From Oreohelix idahoensis (lineage: Eukaryota > Mollusca > Gastropoda > Stylommatophora > Oreohelicidae): a DNA stretch of 64,000 nucleotides. Shown here in pieces: positions 1-11,159 of this stretch. How positions within the stretch are numbered: position 1 is the stretch's first letter; each line of letters begins with the position of its first letter. Made by a program: the position numbers and the translations under genes. The stretch spans positions 26,133 to 90,132 of the forward strand of contig JAMPIV010012170.1 of NCBI GenBank assembly GCA_024509875.1. Reading direction: 5' to 3'. The notes beneath the pieces are model-generated. The model did no database searches. It worked only from the letters and a program-made list of their open reading frames with translations, and was not told the origin of the DNA.

Positions 1-1338
1 ACACGCGTCAGGGGTATTATTTCTAGTTAGGATCCCTCTTTGACTTTGTGAGTAAGTCATGTAGGAGTCCGGTTTCCGTATTAAAAGGTAGATTTTCCTT
101 GCTGTAGTGTTCAGAAGGAGTTCCGATACGTGCTTTGTCCTGTCTTATAAGGTCAGAATCATAACTCTAATCTTTCCTGGCTTCAGTCCGAGCTGTCTAC
201 TTTGAATATTCTGGAATGCAGTGTGTTTTAGCCTCCGAATTTGCTAGTTTATATTGAGTTTTCCTGCCCACGCTTCCACCAGGCGTTTTCGACAAAACTT
301 CGAATCAGAATAAATGTTTATTTCTGACTCTCATGTGATCCAATCCATGAGTAAGAATGTAGTGGGTCGGGGCTTTCAGTTATTTACTCCCCCCACTACC
401 GTGTTTTAAAATATCATTTTAAAATTAAAACACATGACCTCATCTCCCATATATGGCTTGACTTCTTCCGTCACTCGTAGGTAACCTTTCAATTACGATT
501 TTTAACCTTGCCTTCAGATAGTGTCCTCGCTAATTTGTCTACCCAGACGAGTTTCTCTGTAATAATTACACAGGCAATGTCTAGACGGAAGTGATTAAGC
601 AATTATCCCCCGTACTTTCCTGTGCCCAGAAGGATAAGCTGCGACATATCACTGCACCCAGACATTTTTCTCAGACAACATCTAGTCGTCCTTTTGTATT
701 ATCCGCCCAAGTGTTGGGACTGAACAATGCACCTAGACGGACATGCTGGTCTTGGCGGAAAAGGATTTCGTAAAAGTCAACAATCATTTTCCCGTTTACC
801 GTAGGAAATCAATCTGGTTCAACAACTTAAGCGATTACAATTATCCTTAAGGATGGTCAATTAGCCATGAAATAATACTATTGCAGTATGAACAGAGGTC
901 AACAAATCTAAGGCGCGGCGATGGGGCAGGTTTATGTGCGTTAAATGAAGAAATAAATGGAGAAAGCAGGAGGGAAAGAAGGGGAGTAAAAGGACACAAC
1001 CAAATTCCATCACACTTATATTTGTCACAGTCTATCTATTGACTTGTCGTTCAACTCCTCTATTGCACCTTTCACTTTGTCTTCCTATTAGACTTGTCAC
1101 TTTGTCTCCCTATTAAACTTGTCCCTTTGTCTCTCTATTAGACTAGTCGCTTTGTCTTCCTAATAACTTTCTTTTTAAACTTTTCCTGTGCGCTCTGCAT
1201 GAATCATAGGCCTTCAGTTAGTTGATGCCAGGTCCTGTCTTGCGCCATCCGTTCAAATTCTTTCAATGTCTTCTTCATCCTTCCTATACCTTCTGAAGAT
1301 CTCGTCTCCGTGCATGTGCATTTCCTTTACTCCGATTA
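1..1338. other. non-coding, nothing recognised
   Basis: AT-rich sequence with no open frame over about 60 codons that resembles a protein. Around 1060-1170 a short degenerate unit (Cxx TTTGTC TyCCTATTA GACTTGTC) repeats about four times. I see no gene here. Confidence 0.6.
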
Positions 1339-1346
1339 TTCTAGAG

Positions 1347-1496
1347 CAGGGATTCTTAAATTGATGGATTCTAGGGTGCCAGTGTATATAACCTAAAATT
1401 TTATATGTTATGTTTTTTATTATGCTTTTAGGTGCATTTTTTTCCAAGAAGGGGTTCATAGCCGTCATCAGATAATCAAAGGGGTCCATAGCCATT
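1347..1496 (+). mobile_element. hAT-type MITE, 3'-truncated
   Basis: The block starts CAGGGATTCTTAA, a typical hAT terminal sequence, directly after TTCTAGAG (1339-1346), which looks like one 8-bp target duplication. The body (ATAACCTAAAATTTTATATG, then GGGGTCCATAGCC) matches the MITE at 53820-54223. The right terminus is missing, so no second duplication can be paired. Non-autonomous, no coding capacity. Confidence 0.6.
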
Positions 1497-2079
1497 GTAG
1501 CAAGTTTAATTTGCTGGAGAGGTTAAGATGTTATAATAGACGGATGTATTGCTGTGGAAGTGTCAACCGTGTGAGGTCAAGCTATGTAAGACCCTGAGTC
1601 TAATAGTTGATGATGATGGTGATGAATTCTCAGGGTACCTAACGCTACCTCTCTAGATCTCACACGGGCTGTATTTTATTTCTAGTGTCTGGTGTTTGAT
1701 GTGGCTAGTGTCTAGGGAATGAAATGAAAATGATGGTACATCAAAACAACATACTATAACACACTAACAGTAAAGTAATAAGTCTGTGGTTTAAGTTTGA
1801 ATATTAATCCTTTTTTACAATTTTATTTTACCTGTCCTGCAAACTCTTTTGGACAGGTCTTTGAAACTGAGGAAAATATATCTTACAACTAATAATTAAC
1901 TAAAGGGACTCTTTGTCCTATAACGATAACTTATAATGTTCCTGTAGGTGTATTCACAACTGTTCAGTGACAGATATAGTAGTGTGAGTCATTTATTTGA
2001 GAAGCTGTTGTTGTCATCACGCCCCGATCATTATAGTTAATTTTAGGGAAATCAATTTATTCACAGATGAACTGTCAGA
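1497..2079. other. non-coding, nothing recognised
   Basis: AT-rich spacer between repeats, without a supported gene or a repeat shared elsewhere in the window. Confidence 0.5.
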
Positions 2080-2330
2080 GTGCCCAGATTATGGCACATC
2101 ACCTTAGATTCTACCAACGGGCTGATCACCCGTTTGCCAGACACTTCGATTACGGAAACAACGGCAGATGGGTTGATTTGCCATTGCCCTAAAGACGCCA
2201 CTAGGCGTGATGGGAAACAATGGCAAAGAAAACCTATCTGCTGTTGCCCTAAGACGCCACTAGGCGTAATGGCCACTGACTGCTTTGACGGTCGGTGGCT
2301 AAGGACGGAAGAAGAAGAAGACCTTAGATT
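2080..2330 (+). repeat. unclassified repeat with duplicated hairpin motif
   Basis: A GC-richer island holds two near-identical blocks, about 2187-2217 and 2243-2273, each reading TTGCCCTAAxGACGCCACTA followed by GGCGTxATGG. ACGCC and GGCGT can pair around ACTA, so each block carries a small hairpin. The plus-strand frame 2080-2340 is open across it, but the protein looks like translated repeat. Probably a SINE or LINE fragment; the family is not recognised. Confidence 0.4.
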
Positions 2331-5009
2331 CTGTATGTAGAGTCACTCGTATAACACTGCTATGCATAGACCGTCAGCTCACAGAAACTTCCTCTGGCTA
2401 ACAGCATACAGTAAACACTTTCCTGTAGACTTTCTGTCTTCTAATATATTCATCAGGTTTCCTGTTACCGGCTGGTAACAGGAAATAAAACCCTGCAATA
2501 AAAAGACACCCAGGCCTTTTCACATCTGGAATATACTTCAATTAACTATTTATGCATGATATGGTGGGGTCAGCCTCGTGTGCATACAAGTGCACCAGCC
2601 CCTAATTCATATGACTTCACATTCTACTGTGACCACACCTCAGGTCCATATGGCGGATACGCCACTGTCATTTTACATAGTTGTCTTCAATACAATTAAA
2701 TGGAGTAAACACATCTCCTTCTGTATGAGTTTCTCTTCTTTTCATAACTATAAACGCTCTAGGCATGTTGATGAGTGTTCATGGAACACAGAGGCTTCCT
2801 AGTATGTTCTGATCTTATAATAATAATAATAGTCATAACAATATGCAATATTCAAACACAATTCAATTTGAGGACTCAATAATTTTTGCTCCAGGCATGT
2901 CCTTCACTTTTCCCAATAGCAGTATCTAACTTTTGCCTTTTTAATAATGCATATTAATAAATAATCATTCTTACCACAAATTCAATGAAATATAAACACA
3001 CAAGAAACGATGACTGGCAAATATGGCACAAGTTTTTCTCTGCCGCTGTCCAGACTGTTGAACTTATTTTATTTTAAAATCAACACTTCTGTTCTCATCG
3101 TCCTTTGGTAAGGAAAATTTCTCTTCAAATGGCCAAGAGCCTTGTAAGCTTTTGCTAATATCATTTTGGGCTGGCCAATGAAATCAAGCGACTACCAATT
3201 TTGAGCTGAATTTGAAAAACCAAACCCCAAGTATACTATGTGTTTCTTAGTCTGTTGGCCAGTCTGCCATGCTATTACACTGCAAAATATGTATAGTTTT
3301 GGGCTAACATTTTCTACCTCTCCCTTCCTCCTAGCGTTAACCAATCAAATTTGAATCCCGCCAATGCCTCTTTTCAAAATTGCGTCCCAAAAATGTTACC
3401 AATAAATGAGCAGGAACGAGAGTCTGTCTGTCACACTGTCCGAAAATATATAGTATTTCTACAATATCTTAGTTATTAATTGGGCGATTTTTGATATTGA
3501 AACATATTATTTATCAGAAGACTATACCCTACCAGTCTATATAATTTTTATGCTAATCTTTCTTGCCGTTCTCATTTCTGTATTTCTCTATGCATATTGG
3601 GTTTTCTTTTCTGAACTACCCTATTAATAAACTCTATCTTCACAGATTCATACAAATTATTATAAGGACTATGGAGGATTTGTTATAAATAATAATATTA
3701 ATTTTATCACCCCAACCATCCTTTTATACATATATGTATTTATCGAAAGTCATTATAAGTTTCACTTTTAGTATCGTTCTACCCCACTTCCCCTTCTCTC
3801 AATGTTTATTTGAATCGTAGTTAACTGTCTAGCCTAACGAAGTGGCGGGTAACAAGCAGTAAGGATTTCTCACGCAATAGTATACAAATTCAAACCTCGG
3901 TTACCATGCGACTTGGATACAATACAATGCATTAGTTTATTTTTAGATTCAAGAGCTTGTCTGTGTGTTTTTCACTACAGTATCGCTTTTCTAAGTGTTT
4001 ATACATTCAAACTGTTATACTAGAGAACGGGGTGGTAAGGGGTTTGTAATGGCTTTGCACCGTTTTTTTCAAAATCTGCCAGCAACAAAGTCACGCACGC
4101 TCGTTAGTAAGCGATGCCCGGAACCAATGTCTTCCGTTCATTCCGTCATTCCTCCGTTTTTCTTCTCAAAAGTGGTCTATTTGAACTGTTGTCCACACAG
4201 ATTTCACTTTAGGACAGCCATCATCGTTACATTTTCCTGTAACCTCCTCCAACTCCCTTCTGTGCCCTTCCTGTTCTTTTTTCTCACCCACTCTTTATCA
4301 CATTTTCCCGCTCTGCTCGACCAAGATTATCATATCATATCTTGTCTCTCCCCAGTAGTACCTGACCGCTTGACCTGTTTTTGAAGCTACATCAACTTCT
4401 ATTTATGCAAGGGGGAGTTGTTTGCGTACTATATTATGTAACAGATTACGGTCAGACAGAAAAGGTAAATGTAAGTAGCAAAACGGGTTGTTTAAACATA
4501 TATCGGCAGACAGCATACAGCGAAAGCCAAGACGTTTGTCGCGGGAAGGTAGATAACAACCGTTCATACGTGCCGATTTCACTGAGATGTCGGAAAATGA
4601 CAATTTTGATAAAGATCAAGGCACGGAAAGTAATATAACACTTCTGGCAGATTGACTTCCTTGTAGTAATCAACTTCGCGAAAGTTACACCTTGGAGAAA
4701 ATTATCAGCGATAGATCTGTGAATTAGTGAGTTGGTAAACATGTTAGGCAACAACGGAAGTGGCAAGACCTTATATGGTCACAGAGTATGAAAATACCAC
4801 GTAAAGGGCAATATATTATATTGTCATGTAGTAATATTCTACATGAGTGTAGTAGTATGTACCCCGACCAAAATCAGACACTTGTTTGCAATTGGCTTGG
4901 CATTTGAGATGCTAAGATTGACTGCTCCTGATTGGATCTCTCCTCAACCGAAGCAACATGAGTGTGTGGGAAAGTTTCGCTTATAACATACTGCTTTGTA
5001 AGGCTACTT
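2331..5009. other. non-coding, nothing recognised
   Basis: About 2.7 kb of AT-rich DNA. The longest open frame (3995-4384) encodes a low-complexity F/S/P/L-rich peptide from a pyrimidine-rich stretch and is not convincing. No shared repeat was noticed. Confidence 0.5.
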
Positions 5010-5716
5010 TGTTATGAATAAAATCATAACAGGCTTTATCGCACTCGACATGGTTTGTATACATTACTTCCTTGTTGATTTTTCGTTGCCCAGACTACCC
5101 CGGAAGTACGTCACATAGTCTGCTAATATTGGGCAGACGATTCTTTGCCGGTTTTACGTGGAAAATTTTAGCTGGGAGTCGTTCTCTTTCGATGTGTATT
5201 TACTGTGTGTGAAAGACGTGTTTTTGACGAGCTCCAGAAAGTGTACTCTTGTGACAGAGACTTTGTGAAATTATATCAGCTAGGTCGTCCTACAGATGGA
5301 GTCTATGCTTGATAATATTGTATTGGACAAGCGAATGCTGAGATGAATGAAGTGAGTGTGGAACTATTATACTAAAAGATTTCAGCAATGTGTCGCAAAC
5401 ATCTTGCCTTTAGTCTACGTGACGATAGACGTATTTCATGGACTGGCTAGTGATTGCCATTGAATATTATATTGATGCAATTATATAAGGAGCTTCGTTC
5501 TGTAATTAAATATGAATATTGTTCTTCACGTCAAACTGGCATTATGGAGTTTTATGACTGTTGAAGACTACTTGCACATTCCTAAGGCTGTTAAAAAGTT
5601 GGACTGAAAGGCCTGATATAAAATTATACCCTAGACCTACTGGAAGCAAAGATCCTGCGAACTGGTGACTTTAAATGAACTCGGAAGAGGGAGAAGTTAG
5701 ACCAGACTAACCAACA
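5010..5716 (+). mobile_element. solo-LTR-like block, element C type
   Basis: It begins TGTTATGAATAAAATCATAA, a hairpin with TGTTATGA / TCATAACA arms, and ends CCAACA. The 5' LTR of element C (58870-59591) has the same opening hairpin, a similar length (722 versus 707 bp), a shared GGAAGTACGTCA, a shared GGAGCTTCGT near the 3' third, and a CAACA end. A TATATAAGGAGC box and an AATTAAATA signal lie about 200 bp from the end. There is no internal element sequence beside it. The 5-bp flanks (TACTT, TATAT) match only partly, so an old solo LTR is the best reading. Confidence 0.45.
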
Positions 5717-7029
5717 TATATTCATACCCTCTTCATACTTCCCCCACTACCAATTTCGTCAAGGAGAAATCATCAACAGCCAGGAACACGGCATGTTAGG
5801 ACAGACCATAGGATTAGAAGTGAAGTCCAAGATTAGAAAGGAGTAACTCCAAAGTCATCACTTTGCGCCTTAAGTTCTAGGATTCTACTTCAAGTGTACC
5901 CAGTTAGACACCTAACCCACCTGAAGAGACGTCATCTTAAATCAGTTACCCAATAATATTCGGACGTTTCCTCTGCACAAAGTCTGCGTTCACGTGATAT
6001 CGGAGTAAGTTGTAATATGTACATGGTATCATGTTACATTTGCATTTTGACATGTATAATTTGCTTTTGAATGCACAGTTGCATATTAGGCTGGCAACCT
6101 CACCACTGCAAATAACTTGACACATGAACAAGCACTGCAAGAGCTGGTGACTTTGTGTGGGTTTTCACACAAGGAACCAACATTAGAGGTGGCTCCAGGT
6201 TCCTTAGAGAGCAGGGAGTAGAAGATGATATCATAGTGTAAATATCTATTATACTAACACTTTAGTCAGTTTTATATGTATGTTTATGTATATTTCAATT
6301 GTCGCCTTCCGCTGTCCAAAAGCACTCTCCTCCGACTCACTGAGGTTAAAATTAAATCTCAGGGAGGGTAAACATTCTGAAAAGGAGGAAGGGTGGATGG
6401 AAGCGGAAGTCGCCTGATGCCCATATCAGGAGACCCAATACTCAAAAGAAGCATTTGTTTCCCTCTACGTTTGCGATACAAGTTGCCAGCAGTCGACGTT
6501 AGACATCAACATCAGACCGGTCTTGAAGAAGCATGACAGCCTTTGTGTTTAACCAAGCCTTACTGTATGGGACGTGCTACAGCCACCAGAATTGACTACT
6601 GAAGAGAAGGGTCAGTGCAAAGCACCTTTGGGAACAAACAGCGACTGAAGCAGATGCCAAATGACCCCACACCGACAATTATGTAACATACAAGCCCGCC
6701 AATAGACTTTTCGCAATTTTTTCATATTGCTCACCAAAAATTTAAACATCATCCGATAATGAGAAATATCGTCGCTCTTTTTTGTAAACAACTTTATTTA
6801 TTTTGCATTGTTAATTCATCAGTGATTATTAAAACCTGTTTATCTGTAACTATAAATCTATAACTGCATTAATCACTACTGAGTGAATTGTATGTCTGCA
6901 CCTGTATGACTAATATTGTTTTAAATAACATAACCATATAGAGCTATTAAAGTAATACTTGCTGAATCACCCTTCAGCGGGGGGAAGGGGGGGGGGGAAG
7001 GAAGAGGGGCAGGGGCCCATTATAGGGCA
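5717..7029. other. mostly non-coding spacer
   Basis: About 6075-6150 resembles the dispersed repeat best seen at 43490-43882 (TGGCAACCTCACC, then GCACTGCAAGAGC). A G-rich tract (runs of 4 and 9-10 G) lies at 6979-6998. The rest shows no gene. Confidence 0.4.
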
Positions 7030-7102
7030 ATCAAATAGGATTTATAGTCTTCATTTGACAATCAAAGAAGTCCCATGGCACAATAGATGTTAAGAACCCT
7101 TG
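7030..7102 (+). mobile_element. hAT MITE right end
   Basis: It ends GTTAAGAACCCTTG, the reverse complement of the left terminus of the MITEs at 1347 and 53820, and is followed by TTCTAGAA, a plausible 8-bp target site like the TTCTAGAG beside the copy at 1347. The left part is lost near a poly-G tract. Confidence 0.5.
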
Positions 7103-7740
7103 TTCTAGAATTCTAGAGTAGAGGAAAGACTGTAGTATTATGCCATCAACTGGTTGCCACAATCTGTGTCCTATCGAACGCCAATATAATTGTCCACACT
7201 TCTTGATCCACTGGTATATAGCTCATTCCATCAGTTCCCCTTCGGTGATCTTTGTCATAACAGTTTAATCCTTCTAGTCTACGCAAATGCCAATTTATGG
7301 AAAGTCCGTAACTTCTATGGTGTCCATTTACTGCTTGCATACTTCAGTGCAATTAAAAAATCAGCCTTGAACATCTGACTTGAACATTCTTATTCATTTT
7401 TATTTCTATGATTGATCACCATTTTACTCATTCTCTAAATGAAACGTCGAGTAAACGAACAATAGAACAATATCATCAGCTTTTCGGGAAAATGTGTAAA
7501 AGGCGCACAGTGCGCCGCGCAAACTAAACTGAACACCCATGAAAAGAATGCACATGCCTTGCAATCGTTTCAAGGTGCATTTTCAGATAAATACGGAAAC
7601 GGCGCGGATTTCCCCGGGAAAGCTTAATTCAACCCACCTTAAAAAAGCACGATGGCCTTTCATATTTTTTTCATGGTGCATGGACCATAAGTCATTATAC
7701 GTTTTGACTACAAATATCGGATGAAGTTGAAATATAATTT
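7103..7740. other. non-coding, nothing recognised
   Basis: No supported gene; only short frames without similarity to anything I know. Confidence 0.45.
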
Positions 7741-7828
7741 ATAACACATAAGGAAGGGAAACCCGAGGCCTGTAAACAGTAAATTAATATGAGGACAAAC
7801 ATAAAAGGACCCTGAACCTTCCGTGCGA
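7741..7828 (-). repeat. minus-strand fragment of tRNA-like repeat
   Basis: The reverse complement matches the 3' half of the repeat at 7829-8155 (TTTGTCCTCATATTAATTT, then GCCTCGGGTTT and CCTTCCTTATGTG). It also includes the piece GTTGTCGCACGGAAGGTyCAG of its tRNA-like part, with an internal deletion between. It stands head to head with the plus-strand copy, giving inverted arms of about 72 bp (7741-7812 against 8079-8151). Confidence 0.6.
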
Positions 7829-8155
7829 CAATCGAACTGCCCATGGTAAAACTTCCGGTGTTATGTCTTGCGGTTCGCACTAAATGACCTGTCATCGTTA
7901 GCATGCATTTTTGAGGTGATGCGAGTAGATGGCAGAGCGGATAGTGTGATTCGCTTGCATAGCTAGGCGGGGTTGTCGGAAGGTCCAGGGTTCGAATCCT
8001 GGGTAAGCCACTCATGTCTGTTGTTTTTCTGTTGTCTAGTGTTCTACTTCTTTATTTCTTACGAGTGCCTGAAAACATACCTTTTATGTGTTTGTCCTCA
8101 TATTAATTTTATTGTTTTACAAGCCTCGGGTTTCCTTCCTTATGTGTGTTATAGC
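7829..8155 (+). repeat. tRNA-like (SINE) repeat, copy 1
   Basis: The core has pol III promoter boxes: A-box TGGCAGAGCGG at about 7930 and a perfect B-box GGTTCGAATCC at about 7989. The spacing resembles a class II (Ser/Leu-like) tRNA. The 3' part ends in a T-rich segment. Unusually, about 90 bp upstream of the A-box (CCCATGGTAAAACTTCCGG, then TGCGGTTCGCAC) is also shared with copy 2, so the mobile unit is larger than a simple tRNA-headed SINE. Too degenerate to be a working tRNA gene. Confidence 0.65.
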
Positions 8156-8330
8156 GCGAAATGTGTATTCAATACCAAAACATACCTCTGTCCCTGTTCA
8201 TAGCTTGTGCCTAAGTCTACTATCAATTATGTGGACACATATTTTTATGTCTTTGTCTTGTGTGGACTGTCCTTTACTGTATAATAGGGGAACAACAGAA
8301 GTGATTGTGCGTCATTAATAGGCTGATACG

Positions 8331-8590
8331 CTGCCCATGGTAAACTTCCGGTGTTATGTCTTGCGGTTCGCACTAATGACCCTGTTATCGAAGCATCGTT
8401 TTTTGATGATGCGTAGATGGCAGAGCGGATAGTGTGATTCGCTTGCATGGCTAGGCGGGGTTGTCGCACGGAAGGTCCAGTGTTCAAATCCTGGGTAATC
8501 CTGTTGTTTTTTCTGTTGTCTGGTGTTCTACTTCTTTATTTCCTGCGAGTGCCTGATAACATACCTTTATATTTATTTCATATTAATTTA
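8331..8590 (+). repeat. tRNA-like (SINE) repeat, copy 2
   Basis: About 90% similar to copy 1 by eye over the shared upstream block, the A-box TGGCAGAGCGG (about 8419), the B-box-like TGTTCAAATCC (about 8483) and the trailing TTCTGTTGTCTGGTGTTCTA. It keeps GTTGTCGCACGGAAGG, which copy 1 has partly lost. It lies about 500 bp from copy 1 in the same orientation. No poly-A tail or clean target duplication seen. Confidence 0.6.
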
Positions 8591-8739
8591 CTGAACATAG
8601 AATTGACATGAATGAAATAACCACTGGAGAATTAAAGCCGTTATCAGGAAATGCAGCTGAAAGAGGAAAACATAAATATTTCCCGTTATAGTTTTAGCGG
8701 ATTACTTGCTCGTAACAGAATATTTATTGTATTAGTACC

Positions 8740-9621
8740 ATTGAATGAAGTTTTCCTAGGCTCTAAAACGATACGGAACAACAAAATACAACAACCAAAA
8801 AGCGTAGACTTTCATAAAATGGATGATTGCAGTAGAATAGAGGGATTGAAATGGTATTTCTTCTTCTTTTTCTTCGCTCGTCTGAAAGGACATTGGTTGC
8901 GTTGTGTCCGTTTACAACGAAGCTGCGATAATTTGCACCCTTTCGGCCGACACATTTCCGACTTCAGCACGGCATTTTTGGGAACGGGTAGTTAGCCTTC
9001 CCTCTTCGATCCCTACTCACTCAGCCGAGGACTGCAGTGATGCCAGCCTGTTTCCAGGACCACCACTTGGGAGGTGGAGCTATGATCAAGATCACCAATG
9101 TGGAACTGATGACAAGAACCAGACAAGTGTCAGTGGAATTTTCTGTCACTAACGCTAAGGGATGCAACTTTGGTTGAAAGTTAGACATTAATTGTATTGT
9201 TTCCCTTACATGTACTCTCCCGAGTGCAAATGACGGTGTGCACAAAAATATTTATAGAACTGTGGTTATGCACAGTGGTTTTTAAAAAATACTTTTGAAT
9301 AAGTAAAATTACCGTTAGGTATTGGTGCTTTTGAATTGAATTCCCAACTTATGACTGGCTTTTACACTAGTGTACTAATATTAACGTAAGCGTAACTGGC
9401 GTGGGATAGAGCATACAATGAGGAAACATGTTAGTAGCATTACAAGGCAGTCCTTATTCTGGAAACCCGAGGGTAAAAGAGGGAGAGATGAACCAGAAAA
9501 CACATGAAGACATAAGTGAAAATGACATTGATGACGTGGAAAGAATTTGAACCGACGGCACACGACAGAAAGACTTGGCATGTGTTTATTGAAGGCTATG
9601 CTCCTTGGGGTGCTAAAGGGT

Positions 9622-9650
<29 letters not shown>
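8740..9650 (+). mobile_element. LINE 3' end (HTLRKP family), interrupted
   Basis: Pieces at 8740-8865, 9079-9135 and 9385-9630 align in order with the C-terminal LINE fragment at 52558-53010 (pattern GGAACAACAAAATACAACAA, then ACTTTCATAAAATGG, TGATGACAAGAACCAGACAAG, ATGAGGAAACATG, GGCAGTCCTTATTCTGG). A SINE-like insert splits it at 8866-9078, and unrelated sequence replaces about 9136-9384. The end carries (TTGA)n at about 9623-9650, a typical LINE 3' tail. Frames are broken; a dead 5'-truncated copy. Confidence 0.6.
8866..9078 (-). mobile_element. SINE-like repeat S1 inside a LINE
   Basis: The reverse complement matches the insert at 23612-23916: TGGTCCTGGAAACAGG, CTGCAGTCC, GGCCGAAAGG, CAACGCAACCAATG, ending in GACGAGCGAAGAAAAAGAAG. 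The A/GA-rich tail sits at the low-coordinate end, so it lies on the minus strand and is 5'-truncated relative to the 23.6-kb copy. It interrupts the HTLRKP LINE exactly where the uninterrupted copy at 52.6 kb is continuous. Confidence 0.6.
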
Positions 9651-9653
<3 letters not shown>

Positions 9654-9812
9654 TTAATGTAAATAAGGAAGGTAACTGATTAAAAATGACTAAACAATTT
9701 TCTACAATAAATACGTTTCCGTTGGCTATTATTGCTTTTATTTGATGCACTAAAGGTGTAAAAAATGTATATATGAATACATATATTATAGAGCAATCAT
9801 ATAGACTTAATT

Positions 9813-9831
9813 GGGGGGGGGGGGGGGGGGG
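9813..9831 (+). repeat. poly-G run
   Basis: A run of about 19 G directly upstream of the SINE at 9845. Similar G/C runs occur at 20739-20773, 44255, 50725 and 56290. Confidence 0.9.
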
Positions 9832-9844
9832 CAGATTCTGTATC

Positions 9845-10110
9845 GGTGCTGGAGCGTGAGATTGACAGAGGGGTTAGAGCGCTGACCTCTTACGGCAAAG
9901 GTGCCAGGTTCGATTCACGGTATCGACACGCTCCAGTCAACCCTACTGTAAAAAAGTACCTGCTTTTCCTCCTGAGTTAGAAAAGGAAAAGTCATTTAGG
10001 AAAGGAACTGGTCACATCACCTCTCAATGCTGGACCTAGTATAGTGAAGTCTCTAACACGTATCTCCCTATAGCAATTTCTGTTATGGGACCACCTTTAC
10101 CTACGTTTTA
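9845..10110 (+). mobile_element. tRNA-derived SINE S2, copy 1
   Basis: It has an A-box-like GACAGAGGGGTTAGAGCGC, a good B-box AGGTTCGATTC (about 9907), then GACACGCTCCAGTC and a body ending GTCTCTAACACG and GGGACCACCTTTACC. Two more copies lie at 33000-33185 (minus) and 58441-58700 (plus); all share CGCTCCAG, ACCTG and AACTGGTCAyxxxACCTC. Pol III-type head plus shared unrelated body supports a SINE family. No clear target duplication. Confidence 0.6.
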
Positions 10111-11057
10111 CCCATCGCAAAAGGGCGTGATGCTCCTGAAGGTTCTCGCTCATTGTCTAGGGCGTCTCTCAAAGAGGATGGACACACGGCGGGACCGACT
10201 CATGAGCTCTGCTATCTGTGGTTGTCGTGATTTTTTTCTCCTCTACGCTAGTCTTAAATTATTGTGTGTGAGTGTGTGAAATTATTTTCGAGGAAACTAT
10301 GCAGTAACTTACGTACTATTTATACTACAGTGTACTTAAGGAGACATTACAAATCATCGAACTCATTACTTTGCATTACCTTTTTAAATATTGCAAAAAT
10401 GTTACAAAGCATCCAAATCCAGTTTTGCATATGTCACAGAATGGAAGATAATCAAAGAATGGTTCACTTGTCAAACAACAGAAAATTAAAAATAATACTA
10501 TACCAAAATGAATAAGTAATAGTTGGTTCCCGCTCTACAACCAATCTCTTAAAATCTCGTATTTCTTCTTCTGAAAAGGTCAGCCTAGTTGGAATGAAGA
10601 GTTTTTATATTTTTGTTTATCATTTAGTAAAACTTTTTTTAACCATTTTCCGTAATTCGTGTACCATAGTCAACCTGCTATTTACTAAACTGGACTAGAA
10701 TCTATTACATGTCTGCTACTCTGCAGCTTATTGCTTTAAAACTCTGAGCCTCGTATTCTTCGTCAAACACCCTCAGATGTCAACTTGAATAAACTTGATG
10801 AAGGCGATTGTCAATCACAGGCTTTTGACATCTTCATAGAGCTTGCCCTGTGACGGCCACAGCCGCTTCTCTGTTACTCATATGTTGAGCACCTATGTAG
10901 CAGTTGTAAAAGGTAAAAGCAGTTCCATAGCAGAAAGTGTTGTAGGGGGGAAGTGTTCGACACCTCACTTTACTAAATTCATTTTACTATCGACCTAACC
11001 GCTTAGCCAATCGGACCTGTAGTAGATATGTGGCAGTTATTTTATCAGTGCCACTGG
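10111..11057. other. non-coding, nothing recognised
   Basis: AT-rich spacer without a supported gene; short frames at 10085-10515 look random. Confidence 0.5.
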
Positions 11058-11059
11058 TA

Positions 11060-11159
11060 CAGGTATACCTCGGAGATATTGCGGGTTCGGTTCCAGACCA
11101 CCGCAACAAAGCAAATATCGCAACAAAGCGGATCACACCCATTTTTTGGCTTCCCAGAA
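11060..11159 (+). mobile_element. Tigger/pogo DNA transposon terminus
   Basis: Right after TA (11058-11059) the sequence begins CAGGTATACCTCGGAGATAT and continues with TTGCGGGTTCGGTTCCAGAC, the pair GCAAATATCGCAACAAAGCG, and TTTTTTGGCTTCCCAG. I recognise this as very close to one end of the mammalian Tigger1 element, including its non-coding subterminal part; that is recall, not a search. It stops at the edge of the element A LTR, and the other end is not found on the far side of element A. Only about 100 bp remain, without transposase. Confidence 0.6.

Noticed and set aside
7930..8500. Functional tRNA genes at 7930 and 8419
   Set aside because: A and B boxes are present but the arms do not fold cleanly and the surroundings are repeated as part of a larger unit.
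11060..11159. Mammalian contamination as the source of the Tigger end
   Set aside because: Only about 100 bp, ending exactly at an LTR of a non-mammalian-type element; contamination of so short a piece is unlikely, though a chimeric assembly is not excluded.
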